Below the pieces are notes generated by a model, which ran no database searches, was not told the origin of the DNA, and saw only the letters and a list, made by a program, of their open reading frames with translations. A DNA stretch of 64,000 nt from Bacteroidales bacterium (GTDB lineage Bacteria > Bacteroidota > Bacteroidia > Bacteroidales > WCHB1-69). The translations under genes and the position numbers were made by a program. Of the stretch, positions 7,533 to 16,038 are shown in pieces. The stretch is from positions 62,001 to 126,000 of the forward strand of contig JAEEKX010000037.1 of assembly GCA_016288655.1 (NCBI GenBank). The letters run 5' to 3'. The number at the start of each line of letters is the position of its first letter. The stretch's first letter is position 1.

Positions 7533-8648
7533 ATGAAACCACTTGTTCCCATATTGAGCATCACGGGTTCCGACGGCACCGGCCAGTCGGGAATTCAATC
7601 GGACATCAAGATCATCAAGGATCTCGGCGGGTATGCCCTCACGGTGGTCACTTCGGTGACGATACAGAGTTCGTCGGGCATTTCGCATGTCAGGGAGATG
7701 CCGTCGGGCGTTGTCGTGGGGCAGATCCGGGCGGTGTGCGAAGACCTGCGGCCGTTGGCGGTGAAGGTGGGAATGGTGGGCGATGCCGAGACGGTTCACG
7801 GAATCCGGGACGCCATTTCAGGTTGTCCGAACATCGTCTGTTCTCCTGTCATCCTTTCGTCCAGCGGTCGGCGGCTGATGGACGACGGGACCGTGCAGGC
7901 GTTTCTTCACGATCTGGTTCCTATTTCCAAGATGGTGGTGATGAAATGCGGTGACGCCGAGATGTTGTTCGGCAGGCGGATCGGCACAGATGACGACATG
8001 CTGGCGGCGGCGGCGGCCATCTGTCAAGCCGGTACCGAGTGGGTGATGTTGCGCGGGAGCCGCCATTCGGAAGATCGGGTGACGGCGTTGCTGTATGGCA
8101 GGGGATATCATGCTTTTTTCTCATCCTATAGCGTGGAGGGCTGGCAGCGGCATGGCATTGGGGGTGCGTTGTCCACGGCCATCGCCACCCGGATGGCCTT
8201 CGGGGATGCGGTGGATTTGGCCGTCGCGCATGCCCACGAGTATCTGCACAGCCAGATGGTCTATTCGGTGGAGGTGGATGGCGTGCATCTGCGCCCCAAG
8301 GAGCATTACAACCGCTTCGTCTCGCTGATTGCGGAGCACTATCGGCGGCAGCACGATGTGGCCTTCTATGCCCGGCGCATGGCGATCACGCCCCGCTATC
8401 TCTCCCAGATCACGAAAGCCGTTATCCATCGGACCCCGAAGCAGGTCATCGACGAGTATCTGTTGCAAAAGGCCCGTCAGTTGCTCTCCACCACCCAGAA
8501 TACTGTACAGGAAATCTCCCTCGGACTGGGCTTCTCTTCCCAGATCCTTTTCGCCCGTTTCTTCCGTCAGCGGGAGGGGTGTCCGCCCCGGGAGTATCGG
8601 CGGCGGATGGCGAAGGATGTTCGTGCGGATTCCCTGGCGTTGGATTGA
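7533..8648 (+). CDS. ThiD/PdxK-like domain fused to an AraC DNA-binding domain
   Basis: A 371-residue two-domain protein. Residues 1-240 belong to the ThiD/PdxK branch of the ribokinase fold (ILSITGSDGTGQSGIQSD, VKVGMVGD). Residues 264-360 are an AraC-type pair of helix-turn-helix motifs (MAITPRYLSQITKA; VQEISLGLGFSSQILFARFF). The kinase anion-hole motif, normally HGTGCT in ThiD, reads HGIGGA at residues 207-212, so the catalytic Cys (Asp in PdxK) is Gly211. The domain therefore looks built to bind a pyrimidine or pyridoxine-like ligand, not to phosphorylate it. Being divergent from pdxST, it is probably a vitamin B6-responsive regulator of that operon. This is inference; thiamin control is the alternative. 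Confidence 0.85.
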   Translation: MKPLVPILSITGSDGTGQSGIQSDIKIIKDLGGYALTVVTSVTIQSSSGISHVREMPSGVVVGQIRAVCEDLRPLAVKVGMVGDAETVHGIRDAISGCPNIVCSPVILSSSGRRLMDDGTVQAFLHDLVPISKMVVMKCGDAEMLFGRRIGTDDDMLAAAAAICQAGTEWVMLRGSRHSEDRVTALLYGRGYHAFFSSYSVEGWQRHGIGGALSTAIATRMAFGDAVDLAVAHAHEYLHSQMVYSVEVDGVHLRPKEHYNRFVSLIAEHYRRQHDVAFYARRMAITPRYLSQITKAVIHRTPKQVIDEYLLQKARQLLSTTQNTVQEISLGLGFSSQILFARFFRQREGCPPREYRRRMAKDVRADSLALD

Positions 8649-8664
8649 GGGCGGCAGAGAAGTC

Positions 8665-9639
8665 TTACTCGAAGTACTCGTAGGCGTCGATGATGTCGAG
8701 ATAGACGCCGTCGAAGCCGGCGGCGAGGATGCGGTTGAGGTAACTATCGGCACTGCCGCAGATGATCTCCTGCCACTCCGGATCCCAGTATCGCACTTTG
8801 TAGTTGCCGGGCCAGTCGGGGTTCTCCTTCTCTAACCAGTCGGGGTGGTGGTGTTTCCAGGAGGGTTGCCAGTAGTAGCGGTAATCCTCGGCCTCGCCGA
8901 TGGAGAGGTAGCAGAGCACTATCCGCTGACCGCCGTTGGCCTTGACGCGCAGTCGCTGCACCTCTTCGGCGGTGAACATCTGACTGCCGTTGAGGAAAAG
9001 GTCCATGATGAGCAGGTCGTAGTTGGTGGCGCGCACGGCGTCGATGAAGGCCTCTTTGGTGGGAAAATTGGCGGGATTGATGAGATAGAGGAAGTTTTGG
9101 GCTTGTGACAAGTAACGGATGGTAAGGTCGTTCTCGTGGTGGATGCCATTGGCGGGGATGATGTCGAGGGCGCGGCTGGGTGCGGGGTAGGAGAGAAAGC
9201 CCTCGGCGTCGCACCGGCCGTAGGCGTCGGCCATGTGGGCGGGGGTGTGGCAGTAGTCGGTGACGAGGATGCTTTTCCCTTGCTGCTGGCCGCAGTGCAG
9301 GAAGCCGAGCAGCCAGTCGCGCTCGGCGGCGGGCGTGGCGACGTCGTCGCGGTCGTATCCATAGAAAAGGTTCTCCTGTCCCAGCCCGTCGATGGCGGCG
9401 AGGTAGTTGGTGGCCGGACTGCTGCCGGCGTCGTCGTCGGTGAGGGTGATGAGCGGGACGCCGTTTTGCGGGATGACGATGAAGTCCGGGTCCTGCTGGC
9501 GGGCGGTCTCGCTGATGCGGATGACGAAGCCGCGCATGGCTTCGCGGTAGCCGGTGCCCTCGGGCCCCGAATCCTTGTGGCAGGCGGTCAGCAGCAGGAC
9601 GGCGATGAAAGTGCAGTGCAAGATGCGGGTTTGTTTCAT
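8665..9639 (-). CDS. GH114/TM1410-like lipoprotein, putative glycoside hydrolase
   Basis: A 324-residue protein with a lipoprotein signal (AVLLLTAC at residues 14-21). The body resembles the TM1410/GH114 family of TIM-barrel proteins related to endo-alpha-1,4-polygalactosaminidases. Visible family motifs are DLLIMDLF, QRIVLCYLSIGEAEDYRYYW and the terminal FDGVYLDIIDAYEYF. It probably acts on an amino-sugar polymer at the outer membrane or in the periplasm, but the substrate is unknown. It is convergent with the ThiD-AraC gene (16 bases between stops). Confidence 0.75.
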   Translation of the reverse strand: MKQTRILHCTFIAVLLLTACHKDSGPEGTGYREAMRGFVIRISETARQQDPDFIVIPQNGVPLITLTDDDAGSSPATNYLAAIDGLGQENLFYGYDRDDVATPAAERDWLLGFLHCGQQQGKSILVTDYCHTPAHMADAYGRCDAEGFLSYPAPSRALDIIPANGIHHENDLTIRYLSQAQNFLYLINPANFPTKEAFIDAVRATNYDLLIMDLFLNGSQMFTAEEVQRLRVKANGGQRIVLCYLSIGEAEDYRYYWQPSWKHHHPDWLEKENPDWPGNYKVRYWDPEWQEIICGSADSYLNRILAAGFDGVYLDIIDAYEYFE

Positions 9640-9683
9640 GCAGGGGTGAGGTTTTTCTGAGGAAATGTTTCTAAAAAACGCTG

Positions 9684-9691
9684 CAAAAATA
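9684..9691 (-). promoter_or_regulatory. -7 element upstream of the GH114-like gene
   Basis: Minus-strand TATTTTTG, 45 bases before the start codon, matches TAnnTTTG. No matching -33 TTTG is seen. The rest of 9692-9827 shows nothing recognisable. Confidence 0.4.
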
Positions 9692-9827
9692 GTGTTTTTT
9701 TGGAAATGTATTCAATATTTTTGAAAAAATCATCACCTAGAAGTCCGGCGCAATGTGCTCGTAAGCCCGAATGATTGCCGTTGAGAAGTTTTTCCGCTCT
9801 CGATGAAAAGTTCATCAAAAAAATGAG

Positions 9828-9835
9828 TATCTTTG
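9828..9835 (+). promoter_or_regulatory. -7 element upstream of the DRTGG gene
   Basis: TATCTTTG fits TAnnTTTG, with the start codon 44 bases further on. It probably drives the DRTGG/PHP pair. Confidence 0.45.
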
Positions 9836-9878
9836 CAGCGGCAAACTTTTTCGATTATCCAATTATAAATAGTAGAAA

Positions 9879-10214
9879 ATGACAGTAAAAGAGTTAGTAG
9901 AGATCATGGGGTTGACCGTTTTCTGCGGTCAGGAGAACCTGGATCGGGAGATCAAGGGCGGATACACTTCCGACCTGCTGAGTGATGTGATGGGACACGC
10001 CCGCGAGGGGCAGGTCTGGATCACGTTGCAGACCCACAAGAACGTGCTGGCCATCGCTTCGTTGAAGGAGTTGGCGGCCATTCTGTTGGTGAAGGGCAAC
10101 CAGCCCGAACCCGACATGCTGGAGCAGGCCATCGAAGAGGGCATCCCGGTGTTGGGAACCGCGGAGGAGACATTCGAGACGACCGGCAAGGTCTTTCAAC
10201 AGATCAACAAGTAG
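9879..10214 (+). CDS. DRTGG domain protein
   Basis: A 111-residue single-domain protein that starts MTVKELVEIMGL and contains GYTSDLLSDVMGHAREGQVW and a middle segment (ILLVKGNQPEPDMLEQAIEE) typical of stand-alone DRTGG proteins. The domain is also found beside phosphotransacetylase and CBS domains. Its biochemical role is not established. The next gene, a PHP-domain phosphoesterase, starts 2 bases after its stop. In other anaerobes such pairs occur near iron-iron hydrogenase genes, from memory, but no hydrogenase is in this window. Confidence 0.8.
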   Translation: MTVKELVEIMGLTVFCGQENLDREIKGGYTSDLLSDVMGHAREGQVWITLQTHKNVLAIASLKELAAILLVKGNQPEPDMLEQAIEEGIPVLGTAEETFETTGKVFQQINK

Positions 10215-10216
10215 TC

Positions 10217-10966
10217 GTGAACATCTTCAAGACGGACTTGCACAACCACACGCTGCTGTCGCCGTGCGGGGATCTTGACATGACGCCGGACTTCATTATC
10301 GAGGAGGCGCTCAAGAAGGGAATCGACATCATCGGGATCACCGACCACAACTGCACGCGACACTGCCGGCTGGCGGAGCACTTCTCGCACAACCGCGACA
10401 TCTTCGTGATGTGCGGCGCGGAGGTGACCACCAAGGAGGAGGCGCACTGTCTGGCCTTTTTCGAAACCCACGAAACCCTTGACGAGTTCCAGAAGTTCCT
10501 CGACGAGCACCTGCCCGACATCCCCAACGCGCCCGACATCTTCGGCGACCAGGTGCAGGTGGATGAGGATTTCAACATCGTATATGAGGAACCGCGCCTG
10601 CTCACCTCCGGCCTCGACGTCAACATCGAGGTCATCGCCGCCAAGGTGAAGGAGTTGAACGGCATCTTCATTCCGGCGCACATCGACAAGAAGAAGAACA
10701 GCGTCATCTCTCAACTCGGCTTCATCCCCTTCGACCTGCCTTACGACGCGGTGGAACTGTCGAAGTTCGGCGACAAGGCGAAGATCCTGCAGGAGCATCC
10801 CTATTTGAAGGACAAGATGTTCACCCGGGCGTCCGACGCGCATCAGCCCGACGTCATCGCTACCGCGCCCTGCTACCTCCAGTTGGAGACGCGTACCTTC
10901 GATGAAATCCGTAAGGCACTGCACGGCGAAGAGGGCCGATGCGTGATGTTGGAGGAGCCAAAATAG
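10217..10966 (+). CDS. PHP domain metal-dependent phosphoesterase
   Basis: A 249-residue protein with the PHP motifs DLHNHTLLSPCGDL (residues 7-20), GITDHN, an acidic centre (GAEV), the PAHID histidine and a terminal SDAHQPD. These supply the trinuclear metal site of PHP phosphoesterases (histidinol phosphatase, TrpH-like nucleases). It starts with GTG only 2 bases after the DRTGG stop, so the two genes are surely co-transcribed and probably coupled. Substrate unknown. Confidence 0.85.
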   Translation: MNIFKTDLHNHTLLSPCGDLDMTPDFIIEEALKKGIDIIGITDHNCTRHCRLAEHFSHNRDIFVMCGAEVTTKEEAHCLAFFETHETLDEFQKFLDEHLPDIPNAPDIFGDQVQVDEDFNIVYEEPRLLTSGLDVNIEVIAAKVKELNGIFIPAHIDKKKNSVISQLGFIPFDLPYDAVELSKFGDKAKILQEHPYLKDKMFTRASDAHQPDVIATAPCYLQLETRTFDEIRKALHGEEGRCVMLEEPK

Positions 10967-11047
10967 CGAATAAACAGGCGAAATGCCTGTATATCATAGC
11001 ACTTTATCCCTGTGTTAATAAGTTAATAAAAAAATACGGGGAAGGTG

Positions 11048-11078
11048 TTTGTTTTTTTTAGAAAAAAATGTACTTTTG
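11048..11078 (+). promoter_or_regulatory. Two-part Bacteroidota promoter of the purine operon
   Basis: TTTG at 11048-11051 and TACTTTTG at 11071-11078 are separated by exactly 19 bases, matching the TTTG-N19-TAnnTTTG consensus. Transcription should start near 11084, about 20 bases before the purC ATG. This is one of the two clean bipartite promoters I found. Confidence 0.75.
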
Positions 11079-11102
11079 CGCGTCCAAAAAAACACCACCA
11101 TT

Positions 11103-11789
11103 ATGATTACAAAACAAGTTTACACGGGCAAGACGAAAAACGTCTTTGCGCTCGACAACGGCAATTATTTGCTGAAATTCAAAGATGACTGCACCGGAAA
11201 AGACGGAGTCTTCGATCCGGGTGAAAACTCGGTAGGACTGAAGATAGACGGAGTCGGTAAGGTTAACCTCAAGATGTCCGTCTATTTTTTTGAGAAGATC
11301 AACGCCGCCGGCATCCGCACCCACTATGTGAGTGCCGACATGGATGACGTCACCATGGAGGTCCTTCCCGCGAAGGTCTTCGGTCATGGTCTCGAAGTGA
11401 TCTGCCGCTACCGCGCTGTGGGTAGTTTCTTCCGTCGCTACGGCGAGTATATCACCGAAGGTGCCGAACTCCCCGAGTATGTGGAGATGACTTTCAAGAA
11501 TGATGAGAAAGGCGATCCGCTTGTCACGAAGGACGGTCTCGTCGCCCTCAACATCATGACGGAACAGCAGTACGACGACATCAAGGAGATGACCCGCCGT
11601 GTCACCCGCATCGTCGGCGACGACATGAAGGCGAAAGGCATGGAACTCTACGACATCAAGTTCGAGTTCGGCTACGACAAGGATGGCAAGGTGATGCTCA
11701 TCGACGAGATCGCCTCCGGCAACATGCGCGTCTATAAGGACGGCAAGTACATCGAACCCATGACGTTGTCCAAACTTTTCTTTGCCTAA
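11103..11789 (+). CDS. purC: Phosphoribosylaminoimidazole-succinocarboxamide synthase
   Basis: A 228-residue SAICAR synthetase that joins aspartate to CAIR with ATP. It begins [17 protein letters not shown], with the conserved Y-x-GKTK lysines, and carries [27 protein letters not shown] and [11 protein letters not shown]. The ATG at 11103 is chosen because the homology begins there and the promoter lies just before it; the longer frame from 11049 would start upstream of the transcript. First gene of the purine block; purE starts 1 base after its stop. Confidence 0.96.
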   Translation: MITKQVYTGKTKNVFALDNGNYLLKFKDDCTGKDGVFDPGENSVGLKIDGVGKVNLKMSVYFFEKINAAGIRTHYVSADMDDVTMEVLPAKVFGHGLEVICRYRAVGSFFRRYGEYITEGAELPEYVEMTFKNDEKGDPLVTKDGLVALNIMTEQQYDDIKEMTRRVTRIVGDDMKAKGMELYDIKFEFGYDKDGKVMLIDEIASGNMRVYKDGKYIEPMTLSKLFFA

Positions 11790-11790
11790 G

Positions 11791-12258
11791 ATGAAAGTAG
11801 CGATTATTATGGGAAGTGCGAGCGACTGGGATGTGATGTCACCGGCTTGCACCACCTTGGAAGAGTTTGGTATTCCGTATGAGAAGCGGGTGTTGAGCGC
11901 CCACCGCAATCCCGGTCCGTTGGCCGACTATGTGAAGGCGGCGCGGGAGAACGGCTTCGACGTGATCATCGCGGGGGCCGGCGGTGCCGCGCACCTGCCC
12001 GGCGTCATCGCCGCTTACACCACCCTGCCCGTCATCGGCGTGCCGGTGAAGTCGAAGGCCCTCAACGGGCTCGACTCTCTCCTCTCCATCGTGCAGATGC
12101 CTTCCGGCATACCCGTCGCCACCATGGCCATTGACGGCGCCAAGAACGCCGCCCTCATGGCTGTGTCTATACTGGCCCTCCACAATCCGCCGCTGACAGA
12201 ACTCCTGGAGGAATTTCGGAGGAAGCAGAGCGCAAAAGTACTTAGTACAACCATTTAA
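11791..12258 (+). CDS. purE: N5-carboxyaminoimidazole ribonucleotide mutase
   Basis: A 155-residue protein starting [16 protein letters not shown] with the class I PurE signature SAHRNPG, the [13 protein letters not shown] loop and [18 protein letters not shown]. It converts N5-CAIR to CAIR. As a class I enzyme it would need PurK, which is not in this window. The ATG right after the purC stop is preferred over a TTG at 11782. Confidence 0.95.
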   Translation: MKVAIIMGSASDWDVMSPACTTLEEFGIPYEKRVLSAHRNPGPLADYVKAARENGFDVIIAGAGGAAHLPGVIAAYTTLPVIGVPVKSKALNGLDSLLSIVQMPSGIPVATMAIDGAKNAALMAVSILALHNPPLTELLEEFRRKQSAKVLSTTI

Positions 12259-12267
12259 CTACAAGAT

Positions 12268-12293
12268 GCCCACTCAACCCACGTTGAGTGGGC
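12268..12293 (+). terminator. Strong hairpin between purE and purL
   Basis: GCCCACTCAAC (12268-12278) pairs perfectly with GTTGAGTGGGC (12283-12293) around a CCAC loop. The stem is 11 bp and GC-rich, but no run of T follows, and purL starts 28 bases later on the same strand. It is more likely an attenuating, processing or mRNA-stabilising structure than a full terminator. Confidence 0.55.
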
Positions 12294-12321
12294 ACCTTGC
12301 TTATAGCTACCGTAAACAACT

Positions 12322-15300
12322 ATGATGAAAGCCAAACGTATTTTCGTAGAAAAAAAGCCTCAGTTCCGTGTCGAAGCCCAGAGCATGCTCGCCGAACTCA
12401 ATGAAAACCTCTCCCTCCATCTCCAGGGCTTGCGTCTGCTCAACGTCTATGACCTGTTCGGCTTCACCGACGAGTTGGTGGAGCAATGCCGCTACCGCGT
12501 CTTCGGTGAAATCGTGACGGACGATGTGACAGACGACTGCCCGTTGGATGGCAAGAAGTACATCGCCGTGGAGTACATCCCTGGACAGTTCGACCAGCGC
12601 GCCTCGTCGGCGGTCGATTGCGTCCACCTCATCGACCCCGCGGCGCAGGTGCAGATCAGAAGTTCCCGCCTGCTCATCTTCGATGACAACGTCACGGAAG
12701 ATGCGCTGGCGCAAATCCGCCACTACATCATCAACCCGGTGGAGTGCCGCGCCAAGAACCTCGACGTGCTCGCCCTCAACGAGCGCGCCGACGTTAACCC
12801 AATGGAAGACCTGACCGGCTTCACCCGGATGCAGCCCGACCAGTACGCCGAGTTCTGCTCGTCGCACGGGCTTGCCATGAACGCCGACGACCTCAACGAG
12901 ATCGTCACCTACTTCCGGAAGCAGGGGCGCGACCCGATGGAGACGGAACTGCGGATCCTCGACACCTACTGGAGCGACCACTGCCGCCACACCACCTTCA
13001 CCTCCCTGCTCACCGATGTCGCCATCGAAGACTCCTTCATCAAGAAAGATATGGAAGAGTCGCTGCAACGTCTGTATCAGATCCGCAAGGAGTTGAAACG
13101 TGAGCAGAAGCCCTTTTGCCTCATGGAGATGGCCACCATCGGTGCCCGCTACTTGAGTGCCATCGGCAAACTCGACGACTTGGAGCGTAGTGAAGAGAAC
13201 AATGCCTGCAGCATCTTCGTTGATGTGGATGTGGACGGGCAAAACGAGCGTTGGCTTTTGCAATTCAAGAATGAAACCCACAACCATCCGACGGAAATCG
13301 AGCCGTTTGGAGGGGCGGCCACCTGCTTGGGCGGCGCCATCCGCGACCCGCTTTCCGGCCGTGCCTACGTCTATCAGGCCATGCGCGTGACCGGCGCGGG
13401 CGACATCAACCGGGCCGTGGCCGACACGATGCCCGGCAAGTTGCCGCAGTGCATCATCAGCCGCAAGGCCGCCAACGGCTACTCCAGTTATGGCAACCAG
13501 ATCGGTCTGGCCACCACGATGGTGCGCGAGATCTATGCCGACGGCTACACCGCCAAGCGTATGGAGATCGGTGCCGTGGTGGGTGCCGTGAAGGCCGAGA
13601 ACGTGCGGCGCGAGACTCCCGCGGCGGGCGACGTGATCCTGCTGCTCGGCGGGCGCACCGGCCGCGACGGCGTCGGCGGCGCCACCGGCTCTTCCAAGGG
13701 CCACACCGAAGCGTCCCTCGAGACCTGCGGCAGCGAAGTGCAGAAAGGCAACGCCCCAGAAGAGCGCAAACTGCAGCGTCTCTTCCGCCGCCCAGAGGTC
13801 ACCCGCCTCATCAAGAAGTCCAACGACTTCGGCGCCGGCGGCGTCAGCGTCGCCATCGGCGAACTCGCCGACGGGCTTGACATCTACCTCGACCGCGTGC
13901 CCACCAAATACTCCGGGCTCAACGCCACCGAACTCGCCATCAGCGAGTCGCAGGAGCGCATGGCCGTCGTGGTGCCCGCCGCCGACCGCGCTGAGTTCGA
14001 GGGCTACTGCCGCCGCGACAACATCGAAGTCACCTACGTCGCCGATGTCACCGACACTGGCCGCATGCGCATCTTCAACGGCAAGGAGGTGGTGTGCGAC
14101 CTCCAACGCGACTTCATCGACAGCGCCGGCGCCCGCCACTATGCCACTGTTTGTGTCAGTGCCGTCGATCCGAAAAATCCCTTCCTTCGTCAAATGGAAG
14201 GCGATAATTTGAAACAGAAGATGTTGCAGAATATCGCATCTCCCAACGTCGCTTCCCAGAAGGGACTGGTGGAGATGTTCGACTCCACCATCGGCCGTTC
14301 CACCGTATTGATGCCTTACGGCGGTGAGCGCCAGGCCACCGAGACGCAGACTTCGGTGCAGAAGCTCCCCGTTGACGGTTACACCGACACGGCCAGCGCC
14401 ATGGCTTTCGGCTACAACCCCGACCTCGCCCTCTGGAGCCCTTACCACAGCGCTGCCTACGCTGTGGTGGAGGCCTGCACCAAGGTGGCTGCCGTCGGCG
14501 GTGACTTCTCGAAGATGCGCTTCTCTTACCAGGAGTATTTCGAGAAGATGAAGGATGCGCGCACGTGGGGCAAGCCCTTCGCCGCCCTGCTCGGCGCGCT
14601 GAAGATGCAACTCGACCTGCAACTGCCCTCCATCGGCGGCAAGGACTCGATGAGTGGCAGTTTCGAGCATATCCATGTGCCTCCGACACTCGTTGCCTTC
14701 GGCATCACCACTGTCGATGCAAAAACGGTCATCTCGCCCGAGTTCAAGGCGGCGGGGCATCAACTCTACTGGGTGCGTCACACGCCCAAGTCCGACTGCA
14801 TGCCCGATACGGAGCAGTTGCGTCGCAACTGGACGTTCGTGCGGGAAGGTATCGAGGCAGGGCGCATCGTGTCGGCCTGGTCGGTCGGCTTCGGCGGCAT
14901 CGCGGAGGCTCTTTGCAAGATGGGCTTCGGCAATCGCCTCGGCGCGGAGGTCAACCTCGCGGAAGAGGATCTTTTCGCCCTCCACTATGGCTCTCTCGTG
15001 GTGGAGTCCGTCACCGCCCTCGACTACCCCAACGCTGTGCTGTTGGGCACCGTCACCGCGGTTCCCGCTGTCGTTGTCAACGGCGAGTCCGTCGATCTGG
15101 CGGAGGCGGAAGCCGCGTATGCGGGCCGTTACGCCAAGGTCTATCCCACGCGCGTGGCGCCGCTCTTCGACGGGCAGTTGTCCGACATGCAGTGCAAGCG
15201 CCCCGCGCTCGACCATGCCGGCTACGACGGGAGCATTCCCGCCGGCGGTCCGGTGGTCTGTCTGCCGGTGTTTCCCGGCTCCAACTGCGACTACGACACC

Positions 15301-16020
15301 GCCAAGGCGTTCCGCAAGGCGGGTGCGCAGGTGCGGCCGTTCATCTTCCGCAATCTCACCGAACAGGATGTCAACGAGTCGATCGAGGCGCTTGCGGCGC
15401 AGATCGACGACTGCCAGATTCTGGCACTTTGCGGCGGCTTCTCCTGCGGCGACGAGCCGGACGGTAGCGGCAAGTTCATTGCTTCCGTGCTCTGCAACGC
15501 GCAGGTGGCCCGCGCCATCCGCGGCTTGCAGCACCGCCGTGGCCTCATCCTCGGCATCTGCAACGGCTTCCAGGCGTTGGTGAAGAGCGGACTGCTGCCC
15601 TACGGCAAGGTAGGGGAGGTGACCACCGACTCGCCGACGTTGTTCCGCAACGACATCAACCGACACATCTCCCAGATGGCCGTCACCGAGGTCGCATCCG
15701 TGCGCTCCCCGTGGTTGGCGGGCTTCTCTTTGGGAGAGAAACACACCATCGCCTTGAGTCACGGAGAGGGCAAGTTCGTGGTCTCCAAAGACATGGCGGA
15801 AGAACTCTTCGCCAACGGCCAGGTCGCCTTCCGCTATGCCGACAACCCCAACGGCTCCCACTACGACATCGAAGGCATCGTCAGCCCCGACGGGCTGATC
15901 CTCGGAAAAATGGGTCACAGCGAGCGCTATGAGGAGAATCTTTTCAAGAACATCCACGGCAATCGCCTCCAGCCCATCTTCCAAAACGCAGTCCATTATT
16001 TTCAAACATCATCAAAATAA
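12322..16020 (+). CDS. purL: Phosphoribosylformylglycinamidine synthase, single chain
   Basis: A 1232-residue large-type FGAM synthase. The N-terminal PurS-like part is followed by two AIR-synthase-like ATP-binding halves (NETHNHPTEIEPFGGAATCLGG near residue 315; PSIGGKDSMSGSFEH near 775). The C-terminal class I glutaminase keeps its Cys in GLILGICNGFQAL and the His/Glu region around ALSHGEGKF. It converts FGAR and glutamine to FGAM with ATP. The gene is very GC-rich and codon-biased: a complete antisense frame of the same length exists on the other strand and is ignored here as a composition artefact. Confidence 0.97.
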   Translation: MMKAKRIFVEKKPQFRVEAQSMLAELNENLSLHLQGLRLLNVYDLFGFTDELVEQCRYRVFGEIVTDDVTDDCPLDGKKYIAVEYIPGQFDQRASSAVDCVHLIDPAAQVQIRSSRLLIFDDNVTEDALAQIRHYIINPVECRAKNLDVLALNERADVNPMEDLTGFTRMQPDQYAEFCSSHGLAMNADDLNEIVTYFRKQGRDPMETELRILDTYWSDHCRHTTFTSLLTDVAIEDSFIKKDMEESLQRLYQIRKELKREQKPFCLMEMATIGARYLSAIGKLDDLERSEENNACSIFVDVDVDGQNERWLLQFKNETHNHPTEIEPFGGAATCLGGAIRDPLSGRAYVYQAMRVTGAGDINRAVADTMPGKLPQCIISRKAANGYSSYGNQIGLATTMVREIYADGYTAKRMEIGAVVGAVKAENVRRETPAAGDVILLLGGRTGRDGVGGATGSSKGHTEASLETCGSEVQKGNAPEERKLQRLFRRPEVTRLIKKSNDFGAGGVSVAIGELADGLDIYLDRVPTKYSGLNATELAISESQERMAVVVPAADRAEFEGYCRRDNIEVTYVADVTDTGRMRIFNGKEVVCDLQRDFIDSAGARHYATVCVSAVDPKNPFLRQMEGDNLKQKMLQNIASPNVASQKGLVEMFDSTIGRSTVLMPYGGERQATETQTSVQKLPVDGYTDTASAMAFGYNPDLALWSPYHSAAYAVVEACTKVAAVGGDFSKMRFSYQEYFEKMKDARTWGKPFAALLGALKMQLDLQLPSIGGKDSMSGSFEHIHVPPTLVAFGITTVDAKTVISPEFKAAGHQLYWVRHTPKSDCMPDTEQLRRNWTFVREGIEAGRIVSAWSVGFGGIAEALCKMGFGNRLGAEVNLAEEDLFALHYGSLVVESVTALDYPNAVLLGTVTAVPAVVVNGESVDLAEAEAAYAGRYAKVYPTRVAPLFDGQLSDMQCKRPALDHAGYDGSIPAGGPVVCLPVFPGSNCDYDTAKAFRKAGAQVRPFIFRNLTEQDVNESIEALAAQIDDCQILALCGGFSCGDEPDGSGKFIASVLCNAQVARAIRGLQHRRGLILGICNGFQALVKSGLLPYGKVGEVTTDSPTLFRNDINRHISQMAVTEVASVRSPWLAGFSLGEKHTIALSHGEGKFVVSKDMAEELFANGQVAFRYADNPNGSHYDIEGIVSPDGLILGKMGHSERYEENLFKNIHGNRLQPIFQNAVHYFQTSSK

Positions 16021-16038
16021 ATTTTATCATAAAAAACC

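Noticed and set aside
11049..11102. Upstream start for purC
   Set aside because: The frame covers the promoter elements, so these codons lie upstream of the predicted transcript.
10967..11102. Purine riboswitch upstream of purC
   Set aside because: The predicted leader is only about 20 bases, too short for a purine or PRPP aptamer, and no such motif is visible.
12307..16005. 1232-codon antisense open frame opposite purL
   Set aside because: It mirrors purL exactly and comes from the strong GC-rich codon bias; the product (His/Ala/Val-rich, no motifs) has no recognisable domain.
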